Part shown: positions 12,601 to 20,796 of the stretch, piece by piece
Layout of the letters: each line of letters opens with the position of its first letter
Numbering within the stretch: the first letter of the stretch is position 1
NCBI RefSeq assembly: GCF_009184395.1
Contig: NZ_WEIC01000002.1
Location: forward strand, 1-64,000
Direction of reading: 5' to 3'
Source: Amylibacter sp. SFDW26
GTDB lineage: Bacteria; Pseudomonadota; Alphaproteobacteria; Rhodobacterales; Rhodobacteraceae
DNA length: 64,000 bases
Program-made: the position numbers and the translations under genes
The notes under the pieces: model-generated
What the model was told of the DNA's origin: nothing
What the model saw: only the letters and a program-made list of their open reading frames with translations
Databases searched by the model: none

Positions 12601-13816
12601 ACAATGCTGATGCAGCATCAACGGTTGGTGGCTCACCTGGGCGCATAACGCGGTAGATGTCCATCAATGCTGTGTCACGACCCAAGTTTTTGTCCGCAGC
12701 TAATGTGTTGCGGATGTATGGACCAACATTTACGTTATCGATGTCCAATGTTGGGATGTCTGTTACGCCATTTTCCAACAATGTGTGAATTGTACCACCA
12801 ACGATGTTTTCTTCTTTGTCGAACTCAAGTGTTAGTTCGTCACCCGCTTCTACCCAGATCTCACCAGTTTCTTCGTTGATGATATCTTTTGCAGAAAAAC
12901 GACCAACCAAGCCTTCGAATGGCACAAGAACGTCTGTTACTTTGCCTTCTTCGATCAGTTTCTTAACTGCGCGCGGAGTTACTTTTTTGCCTGCTTCTGC
13001 AATCACGTCGCCTGTTTTAGCGTCGATGATATCCAAAACTGGTTTTGTACCACGAACACGACCAGGGAAGAATTTAGTCACCCATGACTTTTTCTTCTTG
13101 TTGAACTTGTAGTTCACTGTGTCGTAATACGCGTCACAAATGCCTTCTTGGTCTAGGCCAAGCGCATAAAGAAGCGTTGTTACAGGCAATTTACGACGAC
13201 GGTCGATACGTGCGTATACGATGTCTTTCGCATCAAATTCAAAGTCCAACCAAGAACCGCGGTAAGGGATAATGCGGCTGGCGAACAATAGTTTACCTGA
13301 TGAGTGTGTTTTACCACGGTCATGGTCAAAGAACACGCCAGGTGAACGGTGCATTTGAGATACGATAACACGCTCAGTACCGTTCACAACGAATGTACCA
13401 TTTTGTGTCATCAAAGGCATATCGCCCATGAATACGTCTTGTTCTTTGATGTCTTTAACAGAACGTGCGCCTGTATCTTCGTCCACATCAAACACGATCA
13501 AGCGCAACGTCACCTTCAGTGGAGCGCTGTATGTCATGTCGCGTTGCTGACATTCTTCAACATCGTACTTTGGTTTTTCAAGTTCGTATTTTACGTACTC
13601 AAGAACCGCAGTTTCATTGAAGTCCTTGATTGGGAATACAGATTGGAAAACACCATTGATGCCTTCGCCGTCCATATGTGTGTCTTGATCACCGGAGCGC
13701 AAGAAAAGATCGTAAGAGCTTTTTTGAACTTCGATAAGGTTAGGCATATCCAAAACTTCGCGGATTTTGCCATAATATTTACGAATACGTTTTGTACCGG
13801 AATGCGTCTGAGCCAT
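9680..13816 (-). CDS. rpoB: DNA-directed RNA polymerase subunit beta
   Basis: The beta subunit forms one jaw of RNA polymerase and the rifampicin pocket. The product is 1378 residues from the ATG at 13816 ([17 protein letters not shown]), the start used by related alphaproteobacteria. A GTG four codons upstream (13828) is possible but has its purine-rich ribosome site too close. The rifampicin region reads [20 protein letters not shown], the normal sensitive alphaproteobacterial form, and [12 protein letters not shown] marks the late catalytic region. It is preceded by a 235-bp spacer with strong hairpins after rplL and followed by rpoC after 46 bp. Confidence 0.98.
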   Translation of the reverse strand: MAQTHSGTKRIRKYYGKIREVLDMPNLIEVQKSSYDLFLRSGDQDTHMDGEGINGVFQSVFPIKDFNETAVLEYVKYELEKPKYDVEECQQRDMTYSAPLKVTLRLIVFDVDEDTGARSVKDIKEQDVFMGDMPLMTQNGTFVVNGTERVIVSQMHRSPGVFFDHDRGKTHSSGKLLFASRIIPYRGSWLDFEFDAKDIVYARIDRRRKLPVTTLLYALGLDQEGICDAYYDTVNYKFNKKKKSWVTKFFPGRVRGTKPVLDIIDAKTGDVIAEAGKKVTPRAVKKLIEEGKVTDVLVPFEGLVGRFSAKDIINEETGEIWVEAGDELTLEFDKEENIVGGTIHTLLENGVTDIPTLDIDNVNVGPYIRNTLAADKNLGRDTALMDIYRVMRPGEPPTVDAASALFDTLFFDSERYDLSAVGRVKMNMRLELDAEDTQRTLRKEDILAVVKALVELRDGKGDVDDIDHLGNRRVRSVGELMENQYRVGLLRMDRAIKERMSSVEIDAIMPQDLINAKPAAAAVREFFGSSQLSQFMDQTNPLSEVTHKRRLSALGPGGLTRERAGFEVRDVHPTHYGRMCPIETPEGPNIGLINSLASFARVNKYGFIETPYRKVIEGQVTDEVNYMSATEEMRHTVAQANATLDENGKFVNELASTRKGGDFMLNPPENIDYIDVSPKQLVSVAASLIPFLENDDANRALMGSNMQRQAVPLLKAEAPYVGTGIESVVARDSGAAIAARRGGIIDQVDAMRIVVRVTDAMEAGDPGVDIYRLRKFQRSNQNTCINQRPLVKVGDRVAAGEVVADGPSTDIGELALGKNILVAFMPWNGYNYEDSILISERIVKDDVFTSVHIEEFEVAARDTKLGPEEITRDIPNVGEEALRNLDEAGIVYIGAEVGPSDILVGKITPKGESPMTPEEKLLRAIFGEKASDVRDTSLRLPPGDYGTVVEVRVFNRHGIEKDERALQIEREEVERLARDRDDEIAILDRNIYARLKSMIIGKTAVKGPKGVKSGSTITDELLDTLSNGQWWQLALSDDKEAAEVEALNAQYEVQKKTLEARFEDKVEKVRRGDDLPPGVMKMVKVFIAVKRKLQPGDKMAGRHGNKGVISRVVPEEDMPFLADGTPVDFCLNPLGVPSRMNVGQILETHMGWAARGLGISVDEALQEYRRSGDMTPVQEAMRTAYGDEVYDAAIKPMDEDQFLEAAGNVTRGVPIATPVFDGAKEADVNDALMRAGFETSGQSIVFDGRTGEQFARPVTVGVKYLLKLHHLVDDKIHARSTGPYSLVTQQPLGGKAQFGGQRFGEMEVWALEAYGAAYTLQEMLTVKSDDVAGRTKVYESIVKGDDNFEAGIPESFNVLVKEIRSLGLNVELLDAETE

Positions 13817-13942
13817 GCTCGTCTTCACCTTCTTCTAAATTGTTCACCCTGAACCATCGTCGGGTACCGACGTCCAAAGCCAACGAAACACGCTTCAGTC
13901 CTATTCTTGCCAAAGATCCCTAGTGCTCTGGCTCCCGAACTT

Positions 13943-13993
13943 GAACCGTGTCTTTCAAAGGGTCTGATAAAAGGCCCTTGGAAAGACAGGTTC
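13943..13993 (-). other. Long hairpin in the rplL-rpoB spacer (candidate attenuator or RNase III site)
   Basis: The two arms are near-perfect complements: GAACC, then GTCTTTC, then AAGGG on one side, and CCCTT, GAAAGAC, GGTTC on the other, separated by a 12-base loop. It lacks a following T-run on the minus strand, so it is not a full terminator. In E. coli the same spacer holds a partial terminator and an RNase III cut site that adjust RNA polymerase output relative to L7/L12. Equivalence here is inferred from position and shape. Confidence 0.65.
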
Positions 13994-14022
13994 GGCTGGG
14001 CCCACAATTTGCAGACCCAGCC
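13994..14022 (-). other. Second stem in the rplL-rpoB spacer
   Basis: A perfect 7-bp stem GGCTGGG / CCCAGCC abuts the long hairpin, giving two tandem stems downstream of rplL. A smaller GGGGTT/AACCCC stem lies at about 14034-14046. The T-run beside this stem is on the plus strand, where no gene ends, so on the transcribed strand it is better read as part of the attenuator or processing region. Confidence 0.5.
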
Positions 14023-14051
14023 AAATTTTTGTTGGGGTTAAACCCCGAAGA

Positions 14052-14432
14052 TTACTTAAGCTCGACTTCAGCGCCTGCTTCTTCAAGTTTCTTCTTGATC
14101 TCTTCAGCTTCTGCTTTTGGCGCGCCTTCTTTAACCGCTTTGCCACCAGCTTCCACTAGATCTTTTGCTTCTTTCAGACCAAGACCAGTGATCGAACGTA
14201 CTTCTTTGATCACATTGATTTTCTTGTCGCCAGCAGATTTCAAGATAACATCGAATTCATCTTTTTCTTCTGCAGCACCACCAGCGTCACCACCAGCTGC
14301 GCCAGCAACCATTACAGCGCCACCAGCAGCAGGCTCGATGCCGTACTCGTCTTTAAGAATTGTTTTTAGTTCTTGAGCTTCCAAAAGCGTTAGACCAACG
14401 ATTTCTTCTGCAAGTTTTTTAATATCAGCCAT
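14052..14432 (-). CDS. rplL: 50S ribosomal protein L7/L12
   Basis: L7/L12 forms the flexible stalk that recruits translation GTPases. The 126-residue protein has the N-terminal dimerisation segment ([22 protein letters not shown]), an Ala/Gly-rich hinge near residues 35-55, and the C-terminal domain with [17 protein letters not shown]. It follows rplJ after 78 bp. Two tandem hairpins lie between it and rpoB. Confidence 0.98.
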   Translation of the reverse strand: MADIKKLAEEIVGLTLLEAQELKTILKDEYGIEPAAGGAVMVAGAAGGDAGGAAEEKDEFDVILKSAGDKKINVIKEVRSITGLGLKEAKDLVEAGGKAVKEGAPKAEAEEIKKKLEEAGAEVELK

Positions 14433-14510
14433 TTGATATATCCAGTTCAGTTTTTAAGTTCTGTTTCCAGTGATGTCACTATCCGCGACACCGATATTAC
14501 ATTTGCGTTC

Positions 14511-15023
14511 TTATGCAGCTTTCTCTTCAACCGTTTCCAAGATGGAAGCGATATTCGAAGCAGGCGCGCCAATTGCACCAGCGATGTTGCTTGCAGGTGC
14601 TCCGATACAGCCAACGATAGAAGCAATAAGCTCCTCACGTGACGGCATAGCAGCAACGGCTTTAACACCAGCTAGATCAAGTGCTGTCTCACCCATAGCA
14701 CCGCCAAGAATAACAAGCTTGTCATTCTCTTTAGCGTAATCGTTGGTAACCTTAGCGGCAGCAACAGGGTCTTCTGAATAAGACATTACAGTCATTCCTG
14801 TCAGCATACCTGAAATGCTTTCGCATGGTTTGCCATCAAGAGCGATTTTGGCGAGCTTGTTTTTGGCTACACGTACAGAACCACCCGCCTCACGCATGCG
14901 CGCGCGGAAGTCCTGCATTTCTGCAACTGTAATGCCGGCGTAGTGAGATACTACAACAACACCAGAGTCCGTGAAGATTTGGCCAAGTTCATCGACCAGG
15001 GCTTCTTTTTGGGCTCTATCCAC
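14511..15023 (-). CDS. rplJ: 50S ribosomal protein L10
   Basis: L10 anchors the L7/L12 stalk to 23S rRNA. The 170-residue protein starts at a GTG (15021-15023) with GGAG seven bases upstream, giving [18 protein letters not shown] conserved helix with the RxKNxL-type stretch ([12 protein letters not shown]) lies near residue 55, and the C-terminal helix for L7/L12 dimers follows. It is preceded by a 263-bp untranslated leader, consistent with autogenous control by the L10-L7/L12 complex, as known in other bacteria. Confidence 0.97.
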   Translation of the reverse strand: MDRAQKEALVDELGQIFTDSGVVVVSHYAGITVAEMQDFRARMREAGGSVRVAKNKLAKIALDGKPCESISGMLTGMTVMSYSEDPVAAAKVTNDYAKENDKLVILGGAMGETALDLAGVKAVAAMPSREELIASIVGCIGAPASNIAGAIGAPASNIASILETVEEKAA

Positions 15024-15286
15024 AGTTTTTCTCCAAATTATAGAAGGCTTACGCCCTCCGGCTCAGTTTTCACCAGATCGGCCTAAACCAACCTAGCATC
15101 TTAGGGTCCTATATTACGGGTCCCTCCCAAAGTCGCTCGAGGCATATGCATCGGGCTAATTGTTCGTTCCCCATCTCAGGCAGGAGATTAAGTCGTTTGT
15201 AGCGACACCCACCGTCTCGGACAGTATGAAGAGTGGCGAACCACTCTTCGTATCAACCGCACCCCAAAGGACGCGATCAAATTCTT
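15024..15286 (-). ncRNA. Untranslated leader of rplJL, candidate L10-type regulatory leader
   Basis: These 263 bases between rplA and rplJ hold no gene. Near the rplA end is a perfect 9-bp stem GAAGAGTGG / CCACTCTTC with a TTCG loop on the transcribed strand (15228-15249), not followed by a T-run. Near the rplJ end a small stem around GGCGTAAGCC lies close to the GGAG site. Such leaders bind L10 in other bacteria. No attempt was made to fit a covariance model, so the class assignment rests on position and size. Confidence 0.5.
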
Positions 15287-15985
15287 TTACCCAGCAATCG
15301 CTGCATCAACATTCAAAGTCACACCTGGGCCCATTGTTGAGCTTACAGCGATCTTTTTCATGTATGTGCCTTTTGCACCTTCTGGTTTAGCTTTTTGAAC
15401 AGCTGCAACGAATGCTTTGATGTTCTCGGCCAATTTTGCTTCGTCGAAAGATGCTTTACCAACACCTGCGTGCACAACACCCGCTTTTTCAACTTTGAAC
15501 TGCACTTCGCCGCCTTTAGCTGCTTCAACAGCTGCTTTAACGTCCATAGTCACAGTACCCACACGTGGGTTTGGCATAAGGTTACGTGGGCCAAGTACTT
15601 TACCCAAGCGACCAACAACAGCCATCATGTCTGGCGTAGCAATACAACGATCGAATTCGATTGTGCCGCCTTGTACGATTTCCATAAGGTCCTCTGCACC
15701 AACGATGTCAGCACCAGCTGCTTTAGCTTCTTCAGCTTTTGCATCACGTGCAAATACAGCTACGCGCATTGTTTTACCTGTGCCGTTTGGCAAAGCAACA
15801 ACACCACGAACCATTTGGTCAGCGTGACGTGGGTCAACACCCAAGTTCACAGCGATATCTACGGTTTCATCGAATTTAGCATTTGCGTTTGATTTAATCA
15901 AAGCTACTGCTTCTTCGATTGTAACGTCTGCTTTGCCAGCGAATGCAGCTTTAGCAGCCGTTGTTCTTTTACCTAGTTTAGCCAT
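15287..15985 (-). CDS. rplA: 50S ribosomal protein L1
   Basis: L1 forms the mobile stalk at the ribosomal E site and in E. coli represses the rplKA transcript. The 232-residue protein begins [15 protein letters not shown] and carries the conserved central block with [15 protein letters not shown]. Its start overlaps the rplK stop as TAATG, so the two are translationally coupled. A 263-bp leader then separates it from rplJ. Confidence 0.98.
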   Translation of the reverse strand: MAKLGKRTTAAKAAFAGKADVTIEEAVALIKSNANAKFDETVDIAVNLGVDPRHADQMVRGVVALPNGTGKTMRVAVFARDAKAEEAKAAGADIVGAEDLMEIVQGGTIEFDRCIATPDMMAVVGRLGKVLGPRNLMPNPRVGTVTMDVKAAVEAAKGGEVQFKVEKAGVVHAGVGKASFDEAKLAENIKAFVAAVQKAKPEGAKGTYMKKIAVSSTMGPGVTLNVDAAIAG

Positions 15986-16410
15986 TACTTCACCTCGATG
16001 CCCATAGAACGCGCAGAACCCATGATGATCAGCATAGCTGCATCGATGTCATTTGCGTTTAGGTCTTTCATTTTCGCTTCAGCGATTTCTTTAACTTGCT
16101 TCGCAGTTACAGAACCGACAACTTCGCGACCTGGAAGGTTTGCACCAGACTTAAGCTTTGCAGCTTTTTTCAGCATGTATGATGCTGGTGGTGTTTTAAC
16201 ATCCATAGTAAATGATTTATCAACATAGTATGTGATAATTGTTGGACAAGGCGCACCTGGCTCCAACTCCTGTGTTTTCGCGTTAAACGCCTTACAGAAT
16301 TCCATGATGTTGATACCGCGTTGACCCAATGCTGGGCCTACGGGTGGTGATGGGTTGGCTTGACCTGCAGGGACCTGCAGTTTCATTGTGCCAGCTACTT
16401 TTTTAGCCAT
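15985..16410 (-). CDS. rplK: 50S ribosomal protein L11
   Basis: L11 binds the GTPase-associated region of 23S rRNA and is needed for RelA sensing of starvation. The 141-residue protein has [21 protein letters not shown] at the start and the [19 protein letters not shown] stretch. The ATG has GGAGGCC upstream. It overlaps rplA by one base (TAATG) and follows nusG after 106 bp. That spacer would hold any L1 regulatory target, but no clear mimic was recognised. Confidence 0.98.
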   Translation of the reverse strand: MAKKVAGTMKLQVPAGQANPSPPVGPALGQRGINIMEFCKAFNAKTQELEPGAPCPTIITYYVDKSFTMDVKTPPASYMLKKAAKLKSGANLPGREVVGSVTAKQVKEIAEAKMKDLNANDIDAAMLIIMGSARSMGIEVK

Positions 16411-16516
16411 AATGGCCTCCTACTTTGCTCCGATCCTCAGGGCGCGTCCCTTTAGACCAATTTGGTGTGGTGCGGTTTCAGATCACGCGTGACCTTAGCC
16501 TCCCACAAACACCATA

Positions 16517-17050
16517 CTAAGTGATCTTACTCACCTGCATGTATTCCAGTTCTACAGGCGTCTCACGCCCGAAGATCGATACGGTCACTTTGAGACGTGA
16601 ATTCTCTTCGTCCACCTCTTCGACCATTCCAGAAAACCCTTCGAATGGTCCATCTGTTACATTCACTTGCTCGCCGATGTCGAACACGATTGTTGAACGC
16701 GGGCTATCTGCGCCCTCTTCAACTTGGTTCAAGATCGCTGCAACCTCGCGATCGCGCATTGGGATTGGCTTACCTGGTTGACCCAAGAAACCTGTCACAC
16801 GGTTCACATTAGAGATCAGGTGATATCCGCGCTCAGTCATGTCCATGCGGATCAAGATATAGCCTGGCATAAAGCGACGTTCTGCTGTCACTTTTTTGCC
16901 TTTGCGAACCTCAATTACCTCCTCGGTCGGAACCAAAGCTTCCTCGATTTGGTCCTCTAGGCCTTCTTGTTCAACAAGTTCTTTGATCTGTTCAGCAACT
17001 TTTTTCTCGTAATTCGAGAGAACACTTACTGAATACCAACGTTTAGCCAT
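16517..17050 (-). CDS. nusG: Transcription termination/antitermination factor NusG
   Basis: NusG binds RNA polymerase, suppresses pausing and links it to Rho or to the ribosome through S10. The 177-residue protein has the NGN domain (MAKRWYSVSVLSNYEKKVAEQI to about residue 115, including RRFMPGYILIRMDM) and a C-terminal KOW domain with VTDGPFEGFSGMVEEVD. It lies 160 bp after secE, across a spacer with two hairpins, and 106 bp before rplK. Confidence 0.98.
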   Translation of the reverse strand: MAKRWYSVSVLSNYEKKVAEQIKELVEQEGLEDQIEEALVPTEEVIEVRKGKKVTAERRFMPGYILIRMDMTERGYHLISNVNRVTGFLGQPGKPIPMRDREVAAILNQVEEGADSPRSTIVFDIGEQVNVTDGPFEGFSGMVEEVDEENSRLKVTVSIFGRETPVELEYMQVSKIT

Positions 17051-17137
17051 TTAGTCCGACACCTTGTGCACTGGCAGCTTCCTGCCAAAAATTCCATTTA
17101 TTTCAAATACTTAACGTATCCAAACACTGCAACAAAA

Positions 17138-17166
17138 TAGCGCGCATACCGAATCGTTGCGCGCTA
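17138..17166 (-). other. Terminator-like hairpin in the secE-nusG spacer
   Basis: On the minus strand TAGCGCGC and GCGCGCTA pair around a 13-base loop and are followed by TTTTG. A shorter stem, TGGCAG/CTGCCA, lies closer to nusG. The T-run is short, so partial termination or processing between secE and nusG is more likely than full termination. Confidence 0.5.
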
Positions 17167-17210
17167 AGATCTGTTGAGTACTGGGCTGATACCGCCCTAA
17201 CCCTTTAATT

Positions 17211-17402
17211 TCAAGAGGCTAAGTTCACAATTGCATCCAAACCAGAACGTGCTGTGATGTCCACGATTGAAAAGAAAATCGCAAAAATAGTTGCCATGAT
17301 AAATACCATGACAGTTGTGATGCCTGTCTCGCGACGAGAAGGCCACACGACCTTAGCCACTTCTGCGCGAACTTGCTGTACGAATTGCATTGGGTTAGCC
17401 AT
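17211..17402 (-). CDS. secE: Preprotein translocase subunit SecE
   Basis: SecE clamps the SecY channel in the inner membrane. The 63-residue single-span form is normal outside enterobacteria: MANPMQFVQQVRAEVAKVVWPSR, then a hydrophobic helix (about residues 26-48). The VWPSR motif is diagnostic. The ATG at 17402 is chosen over one three codons upstream (17411) because AAGGA is correctly spaced only for the downstream ATG. It is the first gene of the secE-nusG-rplKAJL-rpoBC run. Confidence 0.95.
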   Translation of the reverse strand: MANPMQFVQQVRAEVAKVVWPSRRETGITTVMVFIMATIFAIFFSIVDITARSGLDAIVNLAS

Positions 17403-17514
17403 TGCTATCATCCTTTATGAATCAAATAATCTGATACGCAGGATTGGTGGGGAATTCAAGAGCTCTGGCACCAGAAGTGATGTTAGAGGCTTCGCAGCCC
17501 CCAATTTCACCAAA

Positions 17515-17976
17515 TTACTGCGTAGCATCAGCTAAATACGCCAACAAGTTCTCAACATCAGCTTCTTTTTTCAGACCGCCAAAAGACATATTTGTGCCCT
17601 TAACAAATGCTTTGGGCTTGGTCAGAAATGCTGTTAAATTTTCAGCGTCCCAAGTTATACCAGACTCTTTCATCGCCTTAGAGAACTTAAAGCCCTCAAC
17701 AGCCGCTGCTTGCGCGCCTATGATGCCATGCAATGATGGGCCTGCACCATTTTTACCAGCTTTAACGCTGTGGCATGCTTTACACTTTTTGAAAACTTTT
17801 TTGCCTTTCTTAATATCACCCGCAAAAACAACTGCTTCTAAAGTGGCTTCCTCTGTTGCAGCTTCTTCCGTAACTGCTGGTGCCTCTTCTGTTGTTGCTG
17901 TATCTTGCGCAATGGCTGCGAAGCTGGTTGATGACATCGCAGTTATAACTACTAACATATTAAGTGTTTTTGGCAT
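17515..17976 (-). CDS. Class I cytochrome c (c2/c550-like), periplasmic
   Basis: The 153-residue protein has a signal peptide (about residues 1-24, ending in FAAIAQ), an acidic Ala/Thr/Glu-rich linker to about residue 50, and one c-type haem domain. The haem motif is CKACH (C65, C68, H69) and the distal ligand is the methionine in KGTNMSFGG (Met130). It would carry electrons in the periplasm. The ATG at 17976 has AAGGA upstream and gives a proper signal peptide; a longer frame adds 24 residues without one. It lies downstream of the yceI gene on the same strand and may be cotranscribed. Confidence 0.88.
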   Translation of the reverse strand: MPKTLNMLVVITAMSSTSFAAIAQDTATTEEAPAVTEEAATEEATLEAVVFAGDIKKGKKVFKKCKACHSVKAGKNGAGPSLHGIIGAQAAAVEGFKFSKAMKESGITWDAENLTAFLTKPKAFVKGTNMSFGGLKKEADVENLLAYLADATQ

Positions 17977-18028
17977 TTTGCTTTCCTTAGGTATATAAGT
18001 GTAAATCACACCACAGTATTTGTGGCTT

Positions 18029-18625
18029 TTATTTCGTGTTGAAAACAAGCCGCAATGTCACAGGCGATGTGCGTGTGATACCCGGCAGTTTTGCCAGTTC
18101 CATCAACTTAGTCACACCATCATTAATACCAACATCTTCTGAACCGATGAAAATCATATCATTCGTTGTGACCACAGCTTTGTCGTCAGCAATACGTGCC
18201 ACAAACATTTCTGTTTCAACTTCGATGCTTTGACCCAAGAATGAAAGAACGCCTTCGACATCAACAATAGACATAGCGCCAGCTTCCATGTGGGCAATTT
18301 CTTCCATATCTACTGTTGCTGAAAGATTTGCAGTTGCTGCACCTTTGAACACGTGCTCGATCATACGTTCGTTACGAATGTCGATGTTTGTTTGAACAGA
18401 GGCTAGATCGATGTCGATTGAAACTTCACCTTTTGCAGACACTGTGCCGCTGATTGTTTCAAAGCTGTGTATTTCGCCAACTTTTTCTTTCTTGATCGAA
18501 CCAAACGCAACTTTCGAATTTTCGCTATCCAAAGTCCACGCTTTTGCATGACCACCAGCATATGCAGTTGAACCCATTGATACGATAGCAGCGATCGTTG
18601 CGCCTTTGATAATTGTCTTGAGCAT
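18029..18625 (-). CDS. YceI-family periplasmic lipid-binding protein
   Basis: The 198-residue protein has a signal peptide (MLKTIIKGATIAAIVSMGSTAYA) and then the YceI lipocalin-like beta barrel, recognised from WTLDSENSKVAFGSIKK, the DIDLASVQTNIDIRNERM block and the VTLRLVF end. Family members bind polyisoprenoid or quinone-like lipids in the periplasm. It is the first gene of a minus-strand pair with the cytochrome c and is divergent from an ECF sigma factor 81 bp away. This suggests it may be a target of that sigma factor, as YceI genes are in some alphaproteobacteria. Confidence 0.88.
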   Translation of the reverse strand: MLKTIIKGATIAAIVSMGSTAYAGGHAKAWTLDSENSKVAFGSIKKEKVGEIHSFETISGTVSAKGEVSIDIDLASVQTNIDIRNERMIEHVFKGAATANLSATVDMEEIAHMEAGAMSIVDVEGVLSFLGQSIEVETEMFVARIADDKAVVTTNDMIFIGSEDVGINDGVTKLMELAKLPGITRTSPVTLRLVFNTK

Positions 18626-18706
18626 TTTGCCCTCCCTATAACATTTACTTTAGCTGTTAAAACTAATGCTTGTACTCGTAGACACCTAAAGGTTAGAAAT
18701 TATTCA

Positions 18707-19246
18707 ATGAAACGCGAAAAAACATATCAACAAAATATGGGAACGGCCCTGCAAGAGCATATGCCAGCAATTTGGCGTTTCGCTTTTTCTTTGGCGGGAA
18801 CACCCGATGTTGCGGATGATTTGGCCCAAGCCACATGTCTGCGCGCCATCGAAAAATCCCATCAATTTCAAGAGGGTGGTGCCTTAATTGGCTGGTGTTT
18901 AACCATCTGTCGGTCAATTTGGCTGAATGAACTGCGATCCAAAGCCGTTCGTAATGCCGGCGGCCTGGAAAGTATCGAAGCAAAAGACCTTGCTGATTTA
19001 TCTCCGTCTGTAGAAACGAATATTTTCGCGTCTGAGGTGTTTACAAGGATAATGGAACTGCCAGAAGCGCAACGAAGCACAGTGGAAATGGTCTATGTTC
19101 AGGGATTCAGCTATAAAGAAGCCGCGGAAACCCTGCAGGTGCCAATTGGTACGATCATGAGCCGCCTTGCAACAGCGCGCAAAGCTTTGGCTGATTTAAA
19201 CAACGAAGAGTTCATATCTTCGAAGGTCGTTAAAAATGAGATATAG
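18707..19246 (+). CDS. ECF-family RNA polymerase sigma factor
   Basis: The 179-residue protein contains only sigma regions 2 and 4. Region 2 spans about residues 12-70 (PDVADDLAQATCLRAIEKS and WLNELRSK), and region 4 about residues 113-160 (LPEAQRSTVEMVYVQGFSYKE and the GTIMSRLATARKAL recognition helix). The start is the ATG at 18707. The downstream gene, a membrane-anchored anti-sigma factor, overlaps by 11 bp. The divergent yceI-cytochrome c pair and the sigma gene itself are probable targets, but no clear ECF promoter motif was confirmed in the 81-bp gap. Confidence 0.9.
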   Translation: MKREKTYQQNMGTALQEHMPAIWRFAFSLAGTPDVADDLAQATCLRAIEKSHQFQEGGALIGWCLTICRSIWLNELRSKAVRNAGGLESIEAKDLADLSPSVETNIFASEVFTRIMELPEAQRSTVEMVYVQGFSYKEAAETLQVPIGTIMSRLATARKALADLNNEEFISSKVVKNEI

Positions 19247-20006
19247 TGACGATACATTGATAGAATTCCTAAACGGCACTTTGGCCGAGGATGATGCACG
19301 CGCTATTGAAACAGCATTGGAAACCGATGTTGAATTGGGCGAGCGCATGATGGCTCTTGATACATTTGCAACGCCTGTACGCGAAGTTATGGAAACAATT
19401 CCAAGCCAAGAGCGCATTGAACGTTTACAAGCAGAACTTGAAGCAATAGCGGCACCTGCTGCAGCCCCCAAATCCAGTTGGGGCTTTCAAAAAATGGCTG
19501 CAAGCATTGCGCTTGGTTTGATTGCTGGCTGGTCTGCAAACGCATATCTGACAACTCCAGAACCAACAAAACCAAGCTGGCGTATGGAAGTTGCGAATTA
19601 CCAAGCATTATATGTGCCAGAAACAGTCGCACATCTGCAAATCGATCCTGATGCGCTGAAGAACCAATTCGAACGGGCATCAAGCGCTGTTAATTTGGAT
19701 TTGCCACAAGATGCATTGGATAATGTGGCAGATTTAACATTAGCACGCGCTCAGGTTTTAGGGTTTTCGGGCAAACCTCTGATCCAGATCGCATATAAAG
19801 ACGCAAAAGGAATGCCAATTGCACTTTGTATCATTGCAAAACCAAATGTTGCGCCAAAAGACAGCACAAAGTTTGAAGTGCTTCAAGGGATGGCAAGTGC
19901 AACTTGGGAAACGGCTACACACCAATTCTTGTTGATTGGTAACTCCGAGCAAGAAAACATTAAGAATTGGTCTGATGTTATGCAAAAAGCTTTCACAGAG
20001 GTTTAA
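19236..20006 (+). CDS. Membrane-anchored anti-sigma factor
   Basis: The 256-residue protein has a cytoplasmic N-terminal helical part (MRYSDDTLIEFLNGTLAEDDAR) like anti-sigma domains, one membrane segment (about residues 87-105, MAASIALGLIAGWSANAYL) and a periplasmic C-terminal domain of about 150 residues. The N-terminus lacks the His/Cys zinc set of ChrR-type anti-sigma factors, so it is not a zinc-binding type by inspection. It overlaps the sigma gene by 11 bp. The signal it senses is unknown. A strong terminator follows. Confidence 0.82.
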   Translation: MRYSDDTLIEFLNGTLAEDDARAIETALETDVELGERMMALDTFATPVREVMETIPSQERIERLQAELEAIAAPAAAPKSSWGFQKMAASIALGLIAGWSANAYLTTPEPTKPSWRMEVANYQALYVPETVAHLQIDPDALKNQFERASSAVNLDLPQDALDNVADLTLARAQVLGFSGKPLIQIAYKDAKGMPIALCIIAKPNVAPKDSTKFEVLQGMASATWETATHQFLLIGNSEQENIKNWSDVMQKAFTEV

Positions 20007-20033
20007 AAGCACACTCACTTATATAAATTGTTT

Positions 20034-20069
20034 AAGGTTTGTGTCCCATGGCGGATCACAAACCTTTTT
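20034..20069 (+). terminator. Terminator of the sigma/anti-sigma operon
   Basis: A perfect stem AAGGTTTGTG / CACAAACCTT with a 13-base loop is followed by TTT, 27 bp after the anti-sigma stop codon. Confidence 0.9.
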
Positions 20070-20112
20070 CGTTTTAGAAAGATTTTGATTGTAATTTCAT
20101 TTCTTTTTTGAA

Positions 20113-20130
20113 ATTATACGAACGTATAAT
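20113..20130 (+). promoter_or_regulatory. Perfect palindromic operator before the tetR gene
   Basis: ATTATACG-AA-CGTATAAT is a perfect 8+8 palindrome centred about 31 bp before the regulator start. Its right half includes TATAAT, a perfect -10 hexamer, so repressor binding would block the promoter. The size and symmetry are those of a TetR-family operator, and autoregulation is inferred. Confidence 0.8.
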
Positions 20131-20152
20131 AATGTATGTTCACAGGAAATCA

Positions 20153-20794
20153 ATGGCACCCGAAAGACGCAGCTTTAAAAGGGAAACCGCAGACCAACGC
20201 CAAAAGGCATTGATCCAGTCCACCCTACGCTTAATTGCCTCTGGCGGTCCAGAGGCAGCAACAGTACGTACAATCTCCGAAGATGCGGGCGTGACCCAGG
20301 GCTTAATCCGTCACTACTTTTCATCAAAAGAGGAGCTGTTTCTGGCTGCATATGAACACCATATGACCGAAATGACAAATACGACCAGCGGCGTATTAGC
20401 AGCGGATCATCCCAGCGCAGTCGAACACCTAAAAGCGTTCATCGTTGCCGCACTAACCCCCCCTGTTGTTGATGCCCAAGCCGTCTCAATATGGGCGGGC
20501 TTCATTCACATGGTACAACGTGACCCTGCGATGCGCGCGATACACGAAAAAACCTATTACCATTTCCGGGATGAACTACAGGTCTTGGTCGCTTCAGCAT
20601 GGACAGAGGTTGGGATCGAAAAATCACAGACAGAACACCGCGCAGCCGCGATTGCCTGCAATGCTTTGCTGGATGGTCTTTGGCTAGAAGGTGGCGCATT
20701 GCCTGACTCTTTTGAAACAGGTGAATTGGCTAATGTTGGCTTGTCCTCTTTGGGTGCCATCCTAAATGTTAATTTTTCTAACGTGGGGCAGTGA
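20153..20794 (+). CDS. TetR-family transcriptional regulator (BetI-like)
   Basis: The 213-residue protein has an N-terminal helix-turn-helix (about residues 12-58: ALIQSTLRLIASGGPEAATV, then VTQGLIRHYFSSKEELF) and a C-terminal ligand-binding domain resembling the BetI group. The ATG at 20153 has AGGA five bases upstream; an in-frame upstream start would lie over the operator. Its stop overlaps the region just before the aminotransferase start, so it leads the arginine-type operon and is its likely regulator through the palindrome at 20113-20130. The ligand could be an arginine derivative, which is inference only. Confidence 0.87.
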   Translation: MAPERRSFKRETADQRQKALIQSTLRLIASGGPEAATVRTISEDAGVTQGLIRHYFSSKEELFLAAYEHHMTEMTNTTSGVLAADHPSAVEHLKAFIVAALTPPVVDAQAVSIWAGFIHMVQRDPAMRAIHEKTYYHFRDELQVLVASAWTEVGIEKSQTEHRAAAIACNALLDGLWLEGGALPDSFETGELANVGLSSLGAILNVNFSNVGQ

Positions 20795-20796
20795 TC

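Noticed and set aside
10237-13852. Open frames on the plus strand opposite rpoB
   Set aside because: They are shadows of the long RNA polymerase gene; the translations are low-complexity and have no family motifs.
13994-14030. Stem plus T-run read as a plus-strand terminator
   Set aside because: No plus-strand gene ends here; the stem is better explained as part of the rplL-rpoB RNA structure.
15395-15892. 165-codon plus-strand frame opposite rplA
   Set aside because: Codon bias of rplA produces it; Phe/Thr/Cys/His-rich translation with no domain.
17444-17998. 184-codon plus-strand frame opposite the cytochrome c gene
   Set aside because: The minus strand has a clear signal peptide and CxxCH haem protein; this frame has no ribosome site or motif.
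18626-18706. ECF promoter motif between yceI and the sigma gene
   Set aside because: No clear GGAAC-type -35 with a matching -10 was found by eye.
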